From NCBI GenBank assembly GCA_029775915.1, contig JARVKA010000001.1:286594-350593 (forward strand): a stretch of 64,000 nucleotides of DNA, given 5' to 3'. Of the stretch, positions 52,602 to 62,046 are shown piece after piece (within the stretch, counting starts at the first letter, position 1; each line of letters begins with the position of its first letter). The DNA comes from Nitrososphaeria archaeon (GTDB lineage: Archaea; Thermoproteota; Nitrososphaeria; Nitrososphaerales; JANXEG01). A program made the translations under genes and the position numbers. A model generated the notes under the pieces. The model did not search any database. It was not told where the DNA came from and was given only the letters and a program-made list of their open reading frames with translations.

Positions 52602-54119
52602 ATGAAGGTAATGGGTGTGGGTAATGGTGCAAGAGAGCATATAATAGCCAAAAAGTTAGCTGAAAGTAAATACAAACCTAAAGTATATTGGGTAGGTGAA
52701 CTTCGAAACCCTGGTATAGTAAAGATATGTAAGGAAAGTGGTGGTGAATATGAAATTTGCAAAACTACCGATTCTGAAAAGGTTGTTAAACATGCTTTAA
52801 AATGGGGCGTAGATTTTGTATTTGTAGGTCCAGAAGAGCCGAATTTTTATGGTGTACCAGATAAGTGTGTGAAGAATGGTATCCCATGTATAGGTGCGAG
52901 TAGTAAACTTGCAAAAATAGAGATGTCAAAAGCTGAGTTAAGAAGATTGCAATGGAAGTATGATTTAAAAGGTAAGCTTTTATTCAAAACCTTTCAAACA
53001 GCTGAAGAAGCATCAAAATATTTAGAAAAGTATTCTGAAACTTTAACTTGGTTACAAAATGTTGCTTTAAAGCCAGCACGCCAAGCTGGTGGTAAAGGTG
53101 TAAAGGTTGTGGATGATAGGCATATTTATCTACATGATGAGAAAGATAGGTTTAAGAAACAACATGCAAGTTGGTTAGAGGGTTATATGAAATCTTATTC
53201 AGGAATTGAAGATAAAATTTTGATTGAAGAAAAGGTTTGGGGGCCTGAATATACATTACAATGCTTTACTGATGGTAAGGTTGTGAAAGGTATGCCTTTG
53301 GTACAAGATAATAAAAATGCACATGAATTTGATATAGGTACTGAGACTGGTGGTATGGGCTCGATTAGTGGGCCTGGTATTATTCTCCCATTTATTACTC
53401 AAGATGAATATGATGAATCTTTAAAGATTGTAGATTCGATTGTGAAAGCTATTCAAAATGAAGTTGGTGAGCGTTATTGTGGTATTGTAGCTGGGCAAAT
53501 GATGATTACTGAAATTGAAGGGCCTACGATTATTGAAATGTATTCAAGACTCGGTGATCCAGAAGCTTTAAACGTTTTATCCACATTAAAAACAGATTTA
53601 ATAGATATTTGTTATAGCATTATCGATGGCAAATTAAGTAACATGAATATTGAGTTTGAGGATTGTGTAACTGTTGTAAAAGCTATAGCACCAAAAGGTT
53701 ATCCTGATTTTCGAGATTTAGCTAAAAATCATCCTATAATAGTGGATGAAGAGAAAATTTTTAATGAAGGTTGTGAATTTTACTGGGGATCAGCAGATTT
53801 GAGAGATGATGGTAGTATAATTACTGGAGGTTCTAGGATATGTGAAATTTTATGCAAATCAAATCGATTTGAAGAAGCGAGTGAGCGAATAGAAAAATGC
53901 ATACCTTACGTTAAGCTTGGTGATGGTTGGGGTGTATTCCACAGGAGCGATATTGGTTCATCACAATTATTAGCAAGAAGGATGGATGTAGCAGAGCGTG
54001 TAAGAAGGCTTTACCATTATAGATTAGAGAAAGGTATTTTAGGTAAGAGATTCGATTGGTTACCGGGTTTTGGTATAGTAGATCCAGTAGCTATTTTAAA
54101 GAAAAGTTTATGGGGTTAG
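52602..54119 (+). CDS. purD: Phosphoribosylamine-glycine ligase PurD
   Basis: 505 residues, longer than the 430 of bacterial PurD. VGNGAREHIIAKKL opens the ATP-grasp fold. WLQNVALKPARQAGGKGVKV is the nucleotide-binding loop region and GIVAGQMMITEIEGPTIIEMYSRLGDPEA the metal site. The extra length is in the central ATP-grasp region and the C-terminal extension (EKGILGKRFDWLPGFG). The ATG follows the purF2 stop directly, and purE follows the stop directly. Confidence 0.92.
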   Translation: MKVMGVGNGAREHIIAKKLAESKYKPKVYWVGELRNPGIVKICKESGGEYEICKTTDSEKVVKHALKWGVDFVFVGPEEPNFYGVPDKCVKNGIPCIGASSKLAKIEMSKAELRRLQWKYDLKGKLLFKTFQTAEEASKYLEKYSETLTWLQNVALKPARQAGGKGVKVVDDRHIYLHDEKDRFKKQHASWLEGYMKSYSGIEDKILIEEKVWGPEYTLQCFTDGKVVKGMPLVQDNKNAHEFDIGTETGGMGSISGPGIILPFITQDEYDESLKIVDSIVKAIQNEVGERYCGIVAGQMMITEIEGPTIIEMYSRLGDPEALNVLSTLKTDLIDICYSIIDGKLSNMNIEFEDCVTVVKAIAPKGYPDFRDLAKNHPIIVDEEKIFNEGCEFYWGSADLRDDGSIITGGSRICEILCKSNRFEEASERIEKCIPYVKLGDGWGVFHRSDIGSSQLLARRMDVAERVRRLYHYRLEKGILGKRFDWLPGFGIVDPVAILKKSLWG

Positions 54120-54557
54120 ATGAGAAGAATGAAGGTTGCTGTGATTTCAGGTAGTAAATCTGATCAAAATATTGTAGATGAAGTAATACAAACTTTAAAA
54201 GAATTTAATGTAGAATATGATGCTAAAATTCTCTCAGCACATAGGAATCATGATGAATTAGAGAAGTATGTGAAGAGTTCTGATGCAGATGTATTTATCG
54301 CTATAGCTGGACTCTCAGCTGCTTTACCAGGCTTTATAGCTTCTCTAACTACAAAGCCTGTTATAGGCGTTCCTGTTTCAGCAAAGTTAAGTGGTTTAGA
54401 CTCTTTATTATCCATAGTTCAAATGCCACCACGTGTACCAGTAGCTTGCGTAGGTATAGATAATGGTAAAAATGCAGCTTTATTAGCTATTCAAATACTC
54501 GCAATAAATAATAAAAAGTTACAAGAAGAATTAGAGCTTTATAGAAGGAAGGGTTGA
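54120..54557 (+). CDS. purE: PurE, AIR carboxylase or N5-CAIR mutase
   Basis: 145 residues. [30 protein letters not shown] and [25 protein letters not shown] match PurE. No purK is present in the cluster, so either it carboxylates AIR directly or a PurK lies elsewhere. Start could be the ATG at 54120 or the third codon later (MKVAVISG). Followed by purC after a four-base gap. Confidence 0.93.
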   Translation: MRRMKVAVISGSKSDQNIVDEVIQTLKEFNVEYDAKILSAHRNHDELEKYVKSSDADVFIAIAGLSAALPGFIASLTTKPVIGVPVSAKLSGLDSLLSIVQMPPRVPVACVGIDNGKNAALLAIQILAINNKKLQEELELYRRKG

Positions 54558-54561
54558 TAAA

Positions 54562-55407
54562 ATGGAGTTTAAAGGTAAATTAATTCGGAAGGGTAAAGTA
54601 AAGGATATTTATGAGTTTAGTGATGATGAACTTTTATTCGTTTTCACCGATAGGGTATCTGCATTCGATGTAATTTTACCATCCACTATACCAAGAAAGG
54701 GTGAAGTATTGTGTAAGTTTGCAGAGTATTGGTTTAAGAATTTGGGTGTAAAGAATCATATGGTAAAGGTAATAGGTAGAAATATGATGGTAGTAAAGAA
54801 GTTAAAAATGATTCCTATTGAATGTATAGTGAGAGGTTATTTATATGGTAGTTTATATGAAAGGGTAAAAGAAGGTTTAGTACACTTAACTATTGAGCCG
54901 ATTTTAGCCGCTAAATTACCTCAACCTATATTCGATCCTACTACAAAGTATGAAGAGAAGGATCTTCCAATAACTAAGGAGGAAATATTAAAGAGAGGAT
55001 GGTTGAATGAAAATGAATATAACGAGGTGGTTGAGAAAAGTATGATGATTTATTCAAAAATAGCAGAGAGAGCTGATAAAGCTGGCTTTATAATAGCTGA
55101 TTTAAAATTAGAGTTTGGTAAAAAAGATGGGGAGATTCTTTTAGCAGACTCAATAGGTCCAGATGAATTCAGACTTTGGCCAAAAGATCGATATGAAGTT
55201 GGTAAAGCGCAAGAGAGTTATGATAAGCAACCAATTCGAGATTGGTTAATAAAAATTGGTTATAAAACTAAGCTTGATGAAGCTGTAAAGAATAAATTGC
55301 CAATACCCCCACCTCCCAAACTTCCTGAGGATTTAATCCAATTAACTATAGAGAGATACATTACCGCTTACGAGCGCTTAACTGGTTTACCATTTAACAC
55401 TCAATGA
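54562..55407 (+). CDS. purC: SAICAR synthetase PurC
   Basis: 281 residues. GKVKDIYEFSDDELLFVFTDRVSAFDVILPSTIP, here split after DIYEF for reading, is the conserved start. ECIVRGYLYGSLYERVKEG and LADSIGPDEFRLWPKDRYEVG follow. It joins aspartate to CAIR. Overlaps the purM start by four bases (ATGA). Confidence 0.95.
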   Translation: MEFKGKLIRKGKVKDIYEFSDDELLFVFTDRVSAFDVILPSTIPRKGEVLCKFAEYWFKNLGVKNHMVKVIGRNMMVVKKLKMIPIECIVRGYLYGSLYERVKEGLVHLTIEPILAAKLPQPIFDPTTKYEEKDLPITKEEILKRGWLNENEYNEVVEKSMMIYSKIAERADKAGFIIADLKLEFGKKDGEILLADSIGPDEFRLWPKDRYEVGKAQESYDKQPIRDWLIKIGYKTKLDEAVKNKLPIPPPPKLPEDLIQLTIERYITAYERLTGLPFNTQ

Positions 55408-56462
55408 ATATGTCAAGTTTTACATATGCTGATGCAGGTGTGGATTTATCAAAGGTTAAGAATATTCATTCATTATTAGCGAATAAACTTAGTGAAACCT
55501 TTAAGTTTAGAGAGGGTAAATTTGGCAATGTTCTTTTTGAAATAGGCCATTATGCAGGTTTAGTAGATATAGGGAATGGGAGAGTATTAGCTCTTCATGT
55601 GGATGGTGTAGGAACAAAGGTTTTAATCGCTCAATTAATGGAAAAGTTTGACACTATAGGTATTGATTGTGTAGCGATGTGTGTGAATGATTTAATTTGC
55701 ATGGGTGCTGAACCATTTGCATTAATTGATTATATCGCTTTAGAGAGGGCTGATGATAAATTGGTGTATGAATTAACCTTGGGTTTAATAAAGGGTGCTG
55801 AGAAAGCTTCCATAGCTATTGTAGGTGGTGAGACTGCAATTATGCCTGATGTAATTAAAGGTGTAAATGGTAAAGGTTTTGATCTTGCTGCTATGTGTTG
55901 TGGTATTGTTGAGAAGGATAAAGTCATTACGGGTAAAGAGTTGAAAGAAGGAGATGTGGTATTAGGTGTGAAAAGCTCTGGAATACATTCGAATGGATTA
56001 TCACTTGCACGCAAAGTATTATTAAGCAAGTATAAGGTAAGTGATTACATTAATGAATTAGGTAGAAGTTTGGGTGAAGAGTTATTAGAACCAACATACA
56101 TTTACGTAAAGCCTACTTTAAAGGCTTTAAAAGAGTGTGAGATACATGGTTTAGCACATATCACTGGTGGTGCTTTCTCAAAACTTCAAAGATTGATAAA
56201 AAATTCAAAATTGGGCTTTAATTTGGATAATATACCAAAACCACCAGCAATATTCTCTTTAATTCAAAAAGAGGGTAAGATAAGTGATCGAGAGATGTTT
56301 AGAACATTCAATATGGGTATTGGTTTTTGTATTTGTGCACCAATTAAAGAAATAGATTCTATTTCAAGTATTTATGAACATGAAGGTTTTTCAATTGAGA
56401 AAATAGGTAAGGTTGAAAGGATAAATGGTGTATTTGTTAAAGGAATAAGAGTGGATGATTAA
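55404..56462 (+). CDS. purM: AIR synthetase PurM
   Basis: 352 residues. FTYADAGVDLSKVKNI at the N-terminus, LALHVDGVGTKVLIA, and GIHSNGLSLARKVL with HITGGAFSKLQR near the C-terminus. It closes the imidazole ring from FGAM. Its stop overlaps the purB stop on the other strand by four bases, so the two gene groups meet tail to tail. Confidence 0.95.
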   Translation: MNMSSFTYADAGVDLSKVKNIHSLLANKLSETFKFREGKFGNVLFEIGHYAGLVDIGNGRVLALHVDGVGTKVLIAQLMEKFDTIGIDCVAMCVNDLICMGAEPFALIDYIALERADDKLVYELTLGLIKGAEKASIAIVGGETAIMPDVIKGVNGKGFDLAAMCCGIVEKDKVITGKELKEGDVVLGVKSSGIHSNGLSLARKVLLSKYKVSDYINELGRSLGEELLEPTYIYVKPTLKALKECEIHGLAHITGGAFSKLQRLIKNSKLGFNLDNIPKPPAIFSLIQKEGKISDREMFRTFNMGIGFCICAPIKEIDSISSIYEHEGFSIEKIGKVERINGVFVKGIRVDD

Positions 56463-57919
56463 AAACTAGGCTCTTCATACTTTTCTATCACTCTATCTTT
56501 ATAACGTATAAGTATTGGCTCTAAAACATTTTTTACAAAAATATCACATCTTTCAATCACATCACCAATATGCATTGAGGGATTAAGTAAATCATTAATT
56601 TCCTTCTCAGAGAGTTTAGATGAAATGATATTATCACTCTTTAATAAATCAGCCAAAGGATTTTTCTCACCTTTCATAACTCTTTCCCATGCTATAAAAG
56701 AATACCTTCTAATCCTATCATGCATCTCTTGCCTATTCTCACCCCTTTCAACAAGCTTCATTAAAATAGCTTCAGTACCAGCGAATGGTCCATACTTCTC
56801 TAAATTCTTTTTTATCATAAATGGATAAACTCTAAGATCAGATATGATTTTATTGTAAATAATTAGGCATTCATCTATAGCTAAGAATGCTTCAGGAATG
56901 ATTATTCTCCTATTCGCAGAATCATCCAAAGTTCTCTCAAAAAGTGTATTCGCTGCATTTGTAAAAGCGATTAATGGGAGTGCACTAACATATCTTGCTA
57001 ATGAGCACATACGTTCCGCTCTAACAGGGTTTCTTTTAAAAGGCATCGCTGAAGAACCTACTTGAGCTTCTTTAATCGGTTCTGATAATTCACCAAAATT
57101 TGGCGATTGTAATAATCTTAAATCAAAAGCAAATTTATGTACACTTTGTGCAATACTCGCTAATGTAGATAAAATGAGGTAATCAAGCTTTCTTGGATAA
57201 GTTTGAGTAGTTATAAAGAAAGCTTCTAAGCCTAATTTATTCATTACATCATTCTCCATATCAATAGGCTTACCAATACCCTCTAACAATCTCTTAAAGC
57301 TAGCTGATGTACCTACTGCTCCTTTAATTCCTTTACCTTTTACGAAATTTGTGAGTAAAAATTCTGTTAATTGAATATCCATTACGATATCTTGAGCATA
57401 ATTTGCTAATCTATAACCTAATGTTGTAGGTTCAGCTGGTTGTAAATGTGTCCAACCAATACAAATTAAATCCTTATACTCTAAAATCTTCTTTGAATAA
57501 GAATTAAGGCAATTCACCAATCTCGTTAAAATAATATTCAATGCATCTTTAATTCTCAAAATATCAGCATTATCCTCAATATCCATAGATGTAGCTCCAA
57601 GATGAATCTTACCACCACCTTTTGGGCATTGTTCTGCATAAGTTTTAATCTCAGCCATTAAATCATGACCGATTTCTTTCTCAATTTCATGGGATCTTTT
57701 TAAATTTATATACTTCTCATCAGCTTTACTCTTTAAATCATTCAATTCTTCTTGTGAAACCAATCCATACTTTGATTGAGCTTCAGCTAACAATACCCAA
57801 ATTCTTCTCCACAAAGCTCTATACCTTAACTCAGAGAAAACTCTTCTCATCTCTTTACTTCCATATCTCCAAGTAAATACCGAAAGAAAATCATCAAAAC
57901 CGAAGTTATCGATGCTCAT
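56459..57919 (-). CDS. purB: Adenylosuccinate lyase PurB
   Basis: About 486 residues, on the strand opposite to the rest of the cluster. HLGATSMDIEDNADILR, CIGWTHLQPAEPTTLGYRL and the signature SSAMPFKRNPVRAERMCSLARY with the catalytic serine loop are present. It resembles the longer, eukaryote-like ADSL form rather than the 430-residue bacterial one. ATG at 57919 (MSIDNFGF) preferred; a TTG three codons earlier is also open. Works in SAICAR and adenylosuccinate cleavage. Confidence 0.93.
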   Translation of the reverse strand: MSIDNFGFDDFLSVFTWRYGSKEMRRVFSELRYRALWRRIWVLLAEAQSKYGLVSQEELNDLKSKADEKYINLKRSHEIEKEIGHDLMAEIKTYAEQCPKGGGKIHLGATSMDIEDNADILRIKDALNIILTRLVNCLNSYSKKILEYKDLICIGWTHLQPAEPTTLGYRLANYAQDIVMDIQLTEFLLTNFVKGKGIKGAVGTSASFKRLLEGIGKPIDMENDVMNKLGLEAFFITTQTYPRKLDYLILSTLASIAQSVHKFAFDLRLLQSPNFGELSEPIKEAQVGSSAMPFKRNPVRAERMCSLARYVSALPLIAFTNAANTLFERTLDDSANRRIIIPEAFLAIDECLIIYNKIISDLRVYPFMIKKNLEKYGPFAGTEAILMKLVERGENRQEMHDRIRRYSFIAWERVMKGEKNPLADLLKSDNIISSKLSEKEINDLLNPSMHIGDVIERCDIFVKNVLEPILIRYKDRVIEKYEEPSF

Positions 57920-57999
57920 ATCTAACAAGCTTTGGAAATACTAAAACTTAAATTTTCGTATAAATTTAAATTTATTTGATTTTCAATGGCAATTCGTTC

Positions 58000-58052
58000 A
58001 GTGTAAGTGCGCAAGGAAAAAATTATTTTTTCTCAAAAAATCCGACACTAAA
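58000..58052. repeat. Palindromic intergenic repeat, copy B
   Basis: GTGT (58001) and ACAC (58045-58048) enclose GGAAAAAATTATTTTTTC, followed by AAAAAATCCGACACTAA. The order of blocks is as in copy A (39847-39892). It lies in the divergent promoter region of purB and purH, so an effect on transcription of either is possible. Confidence 0.5.
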
Positions 58053-58181
58053 TTTAACACAATACCACTAACGCTATTTTTACAACATTCGCTTAGTAAA
58101 CATTTTTAAAAATTAAATTCTGTTTTCATAATATACCGAAATGTTTAATCGTTTATATTATTATAGTGAACTTGAAGCGGT

Positions 58182-59786
58182 ATGGATAATGGAATTAAAC
58201 CTCAAATAGCATTAATTAGTGTAGCTGATAAAACTGGGTTGATACCATTCGCTCAAATTTTACATAAACATAATATTAAAATCTTAGCAACATTAGGCAC
58301 ATACAAAACTTTGAAAGAGTCAAATATACCTTGTGAAAAGATTGAAGAGCGATTGAGATATCCAGAGATGTTAAATGGTAGAGTGAAGACACTTCAAGCA
58401 GAGATTTTCTCAGCTATACTTGCAAAAAGAGAAAAAAGCCATTTACAACAACTTGAAGCATACAATATACAACCTATAGATATGGTAGTTTGTAACTTTT
58501 ATCCATTCGAAAAAACAGCATCATTACCAAATGTTAGTATTGAGAAACTTATTGAAAATATTGATATTGGTGGACCATCTTTAGTAAGAGCAGCTGCGAA
58601 GAATTATCAATACGTTGTAGTTGTGCCAGATCCAAAGTATTATAATCAAGTGGCTGAAGAATTGGAGAATACTGGTTTTATATCTCTATCTACCCGACAA
58701 AAACTCGCATATTCAGCTTTTAGTATAGTGGCTGCTTATGATATAGCTATACATAGAGAGCTTAAGAAATATCTCAATCCACATGAGTTATTCCCTGAGA
58801 AATTCTTTATCTCAGCAACTAAATTTGAAGATGCAAAGTATGGTGAGAATCCAAATCAAAGAGCAGCAGTTTATAAATTGGATGGTTATAAAACCATGGC
58901 TGAATGGGAGCAATTATTTGGTGAACAAAGATCATTTAATAATTATTTGGACATAGGAAAAGCTTATGAGATTTTAAAAGGTTTTGAATATACACCAGCA
59001 GCAGCTACTGTAAAGCATGGTAATATTAGTGGTTTTGCATTCGCACCAACGTTAGCAGAAGCATATACATTAGCACATGAATGTGATCCAGAGGCTGATT
59101 ATGGTTGTGCAACTGTAGTAAATAGAAAGGTTGATGTGGAATCAGCTAAGCTTATAGGTAAGAATCCAGGTGTTGAGGATAAATCTGTTTACACAGAGAT
59201 ACTTATCGCCCCGGATTACGATCTTGAAGCATTAGAGATATTAAAAGCTAAGCAAAAGAAAAAGATTAGGATTATTAAGTATCATGAACCTAGTAATTAT
59301 CCATACGATATTCGAATATTAGAAGGTGTATTATTAGTTCAAGAACCAACAGATTATAATAAAAAACTCGATCGATCAAAACTTACTTATCCAACTGAAG
59401 AAAAGCCCGATCCACAAACTTTAGAGAAGCTTTTAGCAGCTTGGGAATTAGTGAGAAAAGTACCATCAAATGGCATAGTTATAGCTGATGGTAAGGTTGA
59501 GAATGGTAAACTCACATACTTTTGGACTTATGGTGTAGCATCATTCAGAAAAAGAAATGGTGCGGTAAAAATCGCTTTAGATAATGCAGGTAAGCGAGCT
59601 AAAGGAGCAGTAGCAGCATCCGATGGTTTCTTCCCATTTCGTGATAGTATTGACTTACTTGGAGAAGCTGGTATTAAAGCGGTGATTCAACCTGGTGGCT
59701 CTATCAATGATGAAAAGATAATTGAGGCTGCAAATGAATACAATATAGCTATGGTATTCACTCATGAAAGGGCTTTTAAGCATTAA
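58182..59786 (+). CDS. purH: Bifunctional AICAR transformylase/IMP cyclohydrolase PurH
   Basis: 534 residues. N-terminal MGS-like IMP cyclohydrolase domain: ISVADKTGLIPFAQIL, LNGRVKTLQAEI and IDIGGPSLVRAAAKNY. The transformylase domain starts around 200 with KYGENPNQRAA and has the catalytic lysine and histidine in TVKHGNISG. A segment usually reading GxGAGQxSR is instead TYGVASFRKRNGAVKIA, a local divergence. It completes IMP formation. Starts 262 bases from purB in a divergent arrangement. Confidence 0.93.
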   Translation: MDNGIKPQIALISVADKTGLIPFAQILHKHNIKILATLGTYKTLKESNIPCEKIEERLRYPEMLNGRVKTLQAEIFSAILAKREKSHLQQLEAYNIQPIDMVVCNFYPFEKTASLPNVSIEKLIENIDIGGPSLVRAAAKNYQYVVVVPDPKYYNQVAEELENTGFISLSTRQKLAYSAFSIVAAYDIAIHRELKKYLNPHELFPEKFFISATKFEDAKYGENPNQRAAVYKLDGYKTMAEWEQLFGEQRSFNNYLDIGKAYEILKGFEYTPAAATVKHGNISGFAFAPTLAEAYTLAHECDPEADYGCATVVNRKVDVESAKLIGKNPGVEDKSVYTEILIAPDYDLEALEILKAKQKKKIRIIKYHEPSNYPYDIRILEGVLLVQEPTDYNKKLDRSKLTYPTEEKPDPQTLEKLLAAWELVRKVPSNGIVIADGKVENGKLTYFWTYGVASFRKRNGAVKIALDNAGKRAKGAVAASDGFFPFRDSIDLLGEAGIKAVIQPGGSINDEKIIEAANEYNIAMVFTHERAFKH

Positions 59787-59797
59787 TCAAAATATTT

Positions 59798-60184
59798 TTA
59801 AATTCGCAATAATGATAAAATACCCCCAATTATCCCAAAGACCATACCTATAAAGAAACCCCCTCCTACAATTATACTCAAAATTGAGAATATTAACGTA
59901 AATATGCCACCTAGCATTATCTTACCTTTATAAGTTAAGTAAGATGCCAAAATGATAACAATACCACAAACAATCCCTACAATAGCTAAACTTAAGATAA
60001 ATAATGAGGGCGGCTCAAAAGGAAATCGAATTCTTCCATAATGAATTATATCAAAAGTTATAATAAATGTATGAATAACACTTGCAAAAATTACAAGAAT
60101 AATCGCATTAATGAAAATTAAAATGCCTGAAATTAATGAGAGTACAAATCCAACTATCGGCTTTTTAATCCCAGATAGATGCAT
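59798..60184 (-). CDS. Small membrane protein, four helices
   Basis: 128 residues, nearly all hydrophobic. Four transmembrane helices: about 10-38, 56-80, 84-105 and 106-126. The loop between the first two is basic and aromatic (HYGRIRFPFEPP). It resembles DUF4064-like small integral membrane proteins in general outline only. Not otherwise recognised. It converges on purH with eleven bases between the stops. Confidence 0.65.
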   Translation of the reverse strand: MHLSGIKKPIVGFVLSLISGILIFINAIILVIFASVIHTFIITFDIIHYGRIRFPFEPPSLFILSLAIVGIVCGIVIILASYLTYKGKIMLGGIFTLIFSILSIIVGGGFFIGMVFGIIGGILSLLRI

Positions 60185-60268
60185 GGATAATACTTTACAT
60201 TAAACTTTTATATATTTTAATTTCTAGGAGATAGCTAAAGAAATCTTTGGCTAAGTGTGATATGAAAG

Positions 60269-61438
60269 ATGGAGATTGATTGTGATGTATTGATAATAGG
60301 TGGTGGTCTTACAGGGCTTATTACAGCTAAGGAGGTAGCCAAAAAAGGCTTTACCGTGAAGGTTTTGGAAGAAGATATGGAGATTGGCATTCCAGAAAAA
60401 TGTGCTGGTTTAGTGAGTATGAAAGCATTATCTCAACTTGGTATCATTCCTAAAGCAAAGATCGTTCAAAATAGGATTGAGAGAGCTATTTTACACTCAC
60501 CCAGTGGGTTAAGTTTAGATATAGATGCAAGAAAACAAAGAGTAGTAGTTTTAGATCGTAGCGAGTTTGATAAAGAGCTTGCTTATCGAGCTATTAATGT
60601 TGGTGCAGATATTATATTAAAAACAAGGTTTTCACAATTTAATGAATTTGAGAATTTTGTAAAAGTGAAGGCTAATGGTAAAGATTATACATGTCGAATT
60701 TTAGTTGATGCAAAAGGTTATCCAATTAAAAGCAAGGGGTTATTAAATGCAGCTCAATTTGAAGTTTATAGCCAATCATTCCAAAGAGATATAGTTGAGA
60801 TATTTTTTGATCAAAGATTATCACCAGGCTTCTTCACATGGATTATACCTTATGATAATCATTTAGCAAAAGTTGGGGTTGCGGGTATAGGAATAGATCC
60901 ATTTAAATCGATAGAGTTATTTCTAAAAAATAAAAAATGTGTAATTTTGAAAAAAATTGCATCACCTTTATTTGTGTATGGCCCTTTGAATCATTTCGTT
61001 TCTCAAAGAGTTGTTACCGTTGGTGATGCAGCTGGTCAAAGTAAACCAACTACCGCTGGAGGAATTTATACAGGCGGCATGGGTGGGATATTTGCTGGTC
61101 GTGCTTTAATTGAAGCTCTCAATAAGAATGATATTAATTGCTTAAAAATGTATGAAGAAGCGTGGTTTAAAATGTTTGGAAAAGAATTTAAGGTAATGTT
61201 ATTAGCAAGAAGAATCTTTGAAAGACTTTCTAATAACCAAATAGATCAAATCTTTAAAATCCTTAGCCCATCACTTATAAATGAGATTTGTGAAAAATGT
61301 GATTTTGATTATCATTCATCAATTTTAATACAAGCTTTAAGCGTGAAAGAAATTGTGAAAATATTGGGTGTAATCACTATAGAAGAATTCAAGAATCTCG
61401 CTTCATTATTGGGTATTTATAAAGCTGAAAATAATTAA
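60269..61438 (+). CDS. Geranylgeranyl reductase family flavoprotein
   Basis: 389 residues. DVLIIGGGLTGLITAKEVAKKGF is the FAD Rossmann motif and EIGIPEKCAGLVS the conserved second motif of the family. The VTVGDAAGQSKPTTAGGIYTGGMGG segment is the C-terminal FAD motif of digeranylgeranylglycerophospholipid reductases. It would saturate archaeal isoprenoid lipids or menaquinone side chains. The reductant and exact substrate are not fixed by sequence. No lipid genes adjoin. Confidence 0.85.
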   Translation: MEIDCDVLIIGGGLTGLITAKEVAKKGFTVKVLEEDMEIGIPEKCAGLVSMKALSQLGIIPKAKIVQNRIERAILHSPSGLSLDIDARKQRVVVLDRSEFDKELAYRAINVGADIILKTRFSQFNEFENFVKVKANGKDYTCRILVDAKGYPIKSKGLLNAAQFEVYSQSFQRDIVEIFFDQRLSPGFFTWIIPYDNHLAKVGVAGIGIDPFKSIELFLKNKKCVILKKIASPLFVYGPLNHFVSQRVVTVGDAAGQSKPTTAGGIYTGGMGGIFAGRALIEALNKNDINCLKMYEEAWFKMFGKEFKVMLLARRIFERLSNNQIDQIFKILSPSLINEICEKCDFDYHSSILIQALSVKEIVKILGVITIEEFKNLASLLGIYKAENN

Positions 61439-61507
61439 AAATTGAAGATGGATTTTATATCCAAAAAGTATATAATTGGATAGTTTAAATCGATAAAATG
61501 ATCAATA

Positions 61508-61690
61508 TTGTCTAAAGAGCGCTTACAATTACCCATATGTACTTCTTGTAATAGACCTACTTTGCCAAAGGAGAATGTGGTAAAGTTTTATTGCCCAGAA
61601 TGTGGTAAAGTTTTAATTTGGCGTTGTGAGAAGTGTCGCTTACTCTCCAGACCCTATAAATGTGTGAATTGTGGATTTGAAGGTCCATAA
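61508..61690 (+). CDS. Zinc-ribbon RNA-binding protein partner of aEF1B (DUF1610)
   Basis: 60 residues. Four CxxC-type knuckles: CTSC, CPEC, CEKC and CVNCG, making two zinc ribbons. A TTG start (61508) is required, since no ATG is near. Small proteins of this type commonly precede the archaeal elongation factor 1-beta gene, as here. Function is not established; RNA binding is likely from the ribbons. Confidence 0.8.
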   Translation: MSKERLQLPICTSCNRPTLPKENVVKFYCPECGKVLIWRCEKCRLLSRPYKCVNCGFEGP

Positions 61691-61702
61691 CGGTGATTGT
61701 AT

Positions 61703-61984
61703 TTGAAATTTCTTATCGTTAAATTAAAAGTATTTCCTGTGGATGTAGGAATAAATTTAAATGAAATGGCAGAATCGATTCAAAAAAATCTCCCTAAAGG
61801 TATGGAGATTGTATCTAAGTATGAGGAGCCTATAGCTTTCGGCTTATCAGCTTTGATCCTAAATATAAAATTAGAGGAGAAGGAAGGAGTTATGGAAGCA
61901 TTAGAAAAAGCGGTTAAATCTTCCAAGTATGTTAGTGAAATACAAGTTATTGGTGTTAGCACATATTCTACCCATCTTACTTAA
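61703..61984 (+). CDS. ef1b: Elongation factor 1-beta (aEF1B)
   Basis: 93 residues. KFLIVKLKVFPVDVGINLNEMAESI at the start and EPIAFGLSALILNIKLEEKEG in the middle match aEF1B, the nucleotide exchange factor of aEF1A. GGTGAT at 61692-61697 is five bases upstream of the TTG at 61703, which is preferred to the TTG at 61697 that overlaps it. The pair with the zinc ribbon gene is conserved in archaea. Confidence 0.93.
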   Translation: MKFLIVKLKVFPVDVGINLNEMAESIQKNLPKGMEIVSKYEEPIAFGLSALILNIKLEEKEGVMEALEKAVKSSKYVSEIQVIGVSTYSTHLT

Positions 61985-62046
61985 AATCTTTATCAGAATA
62001 AATTTTAATTGGTTAATGCTATATTAATAGAAAAATAGGTGGGGCT

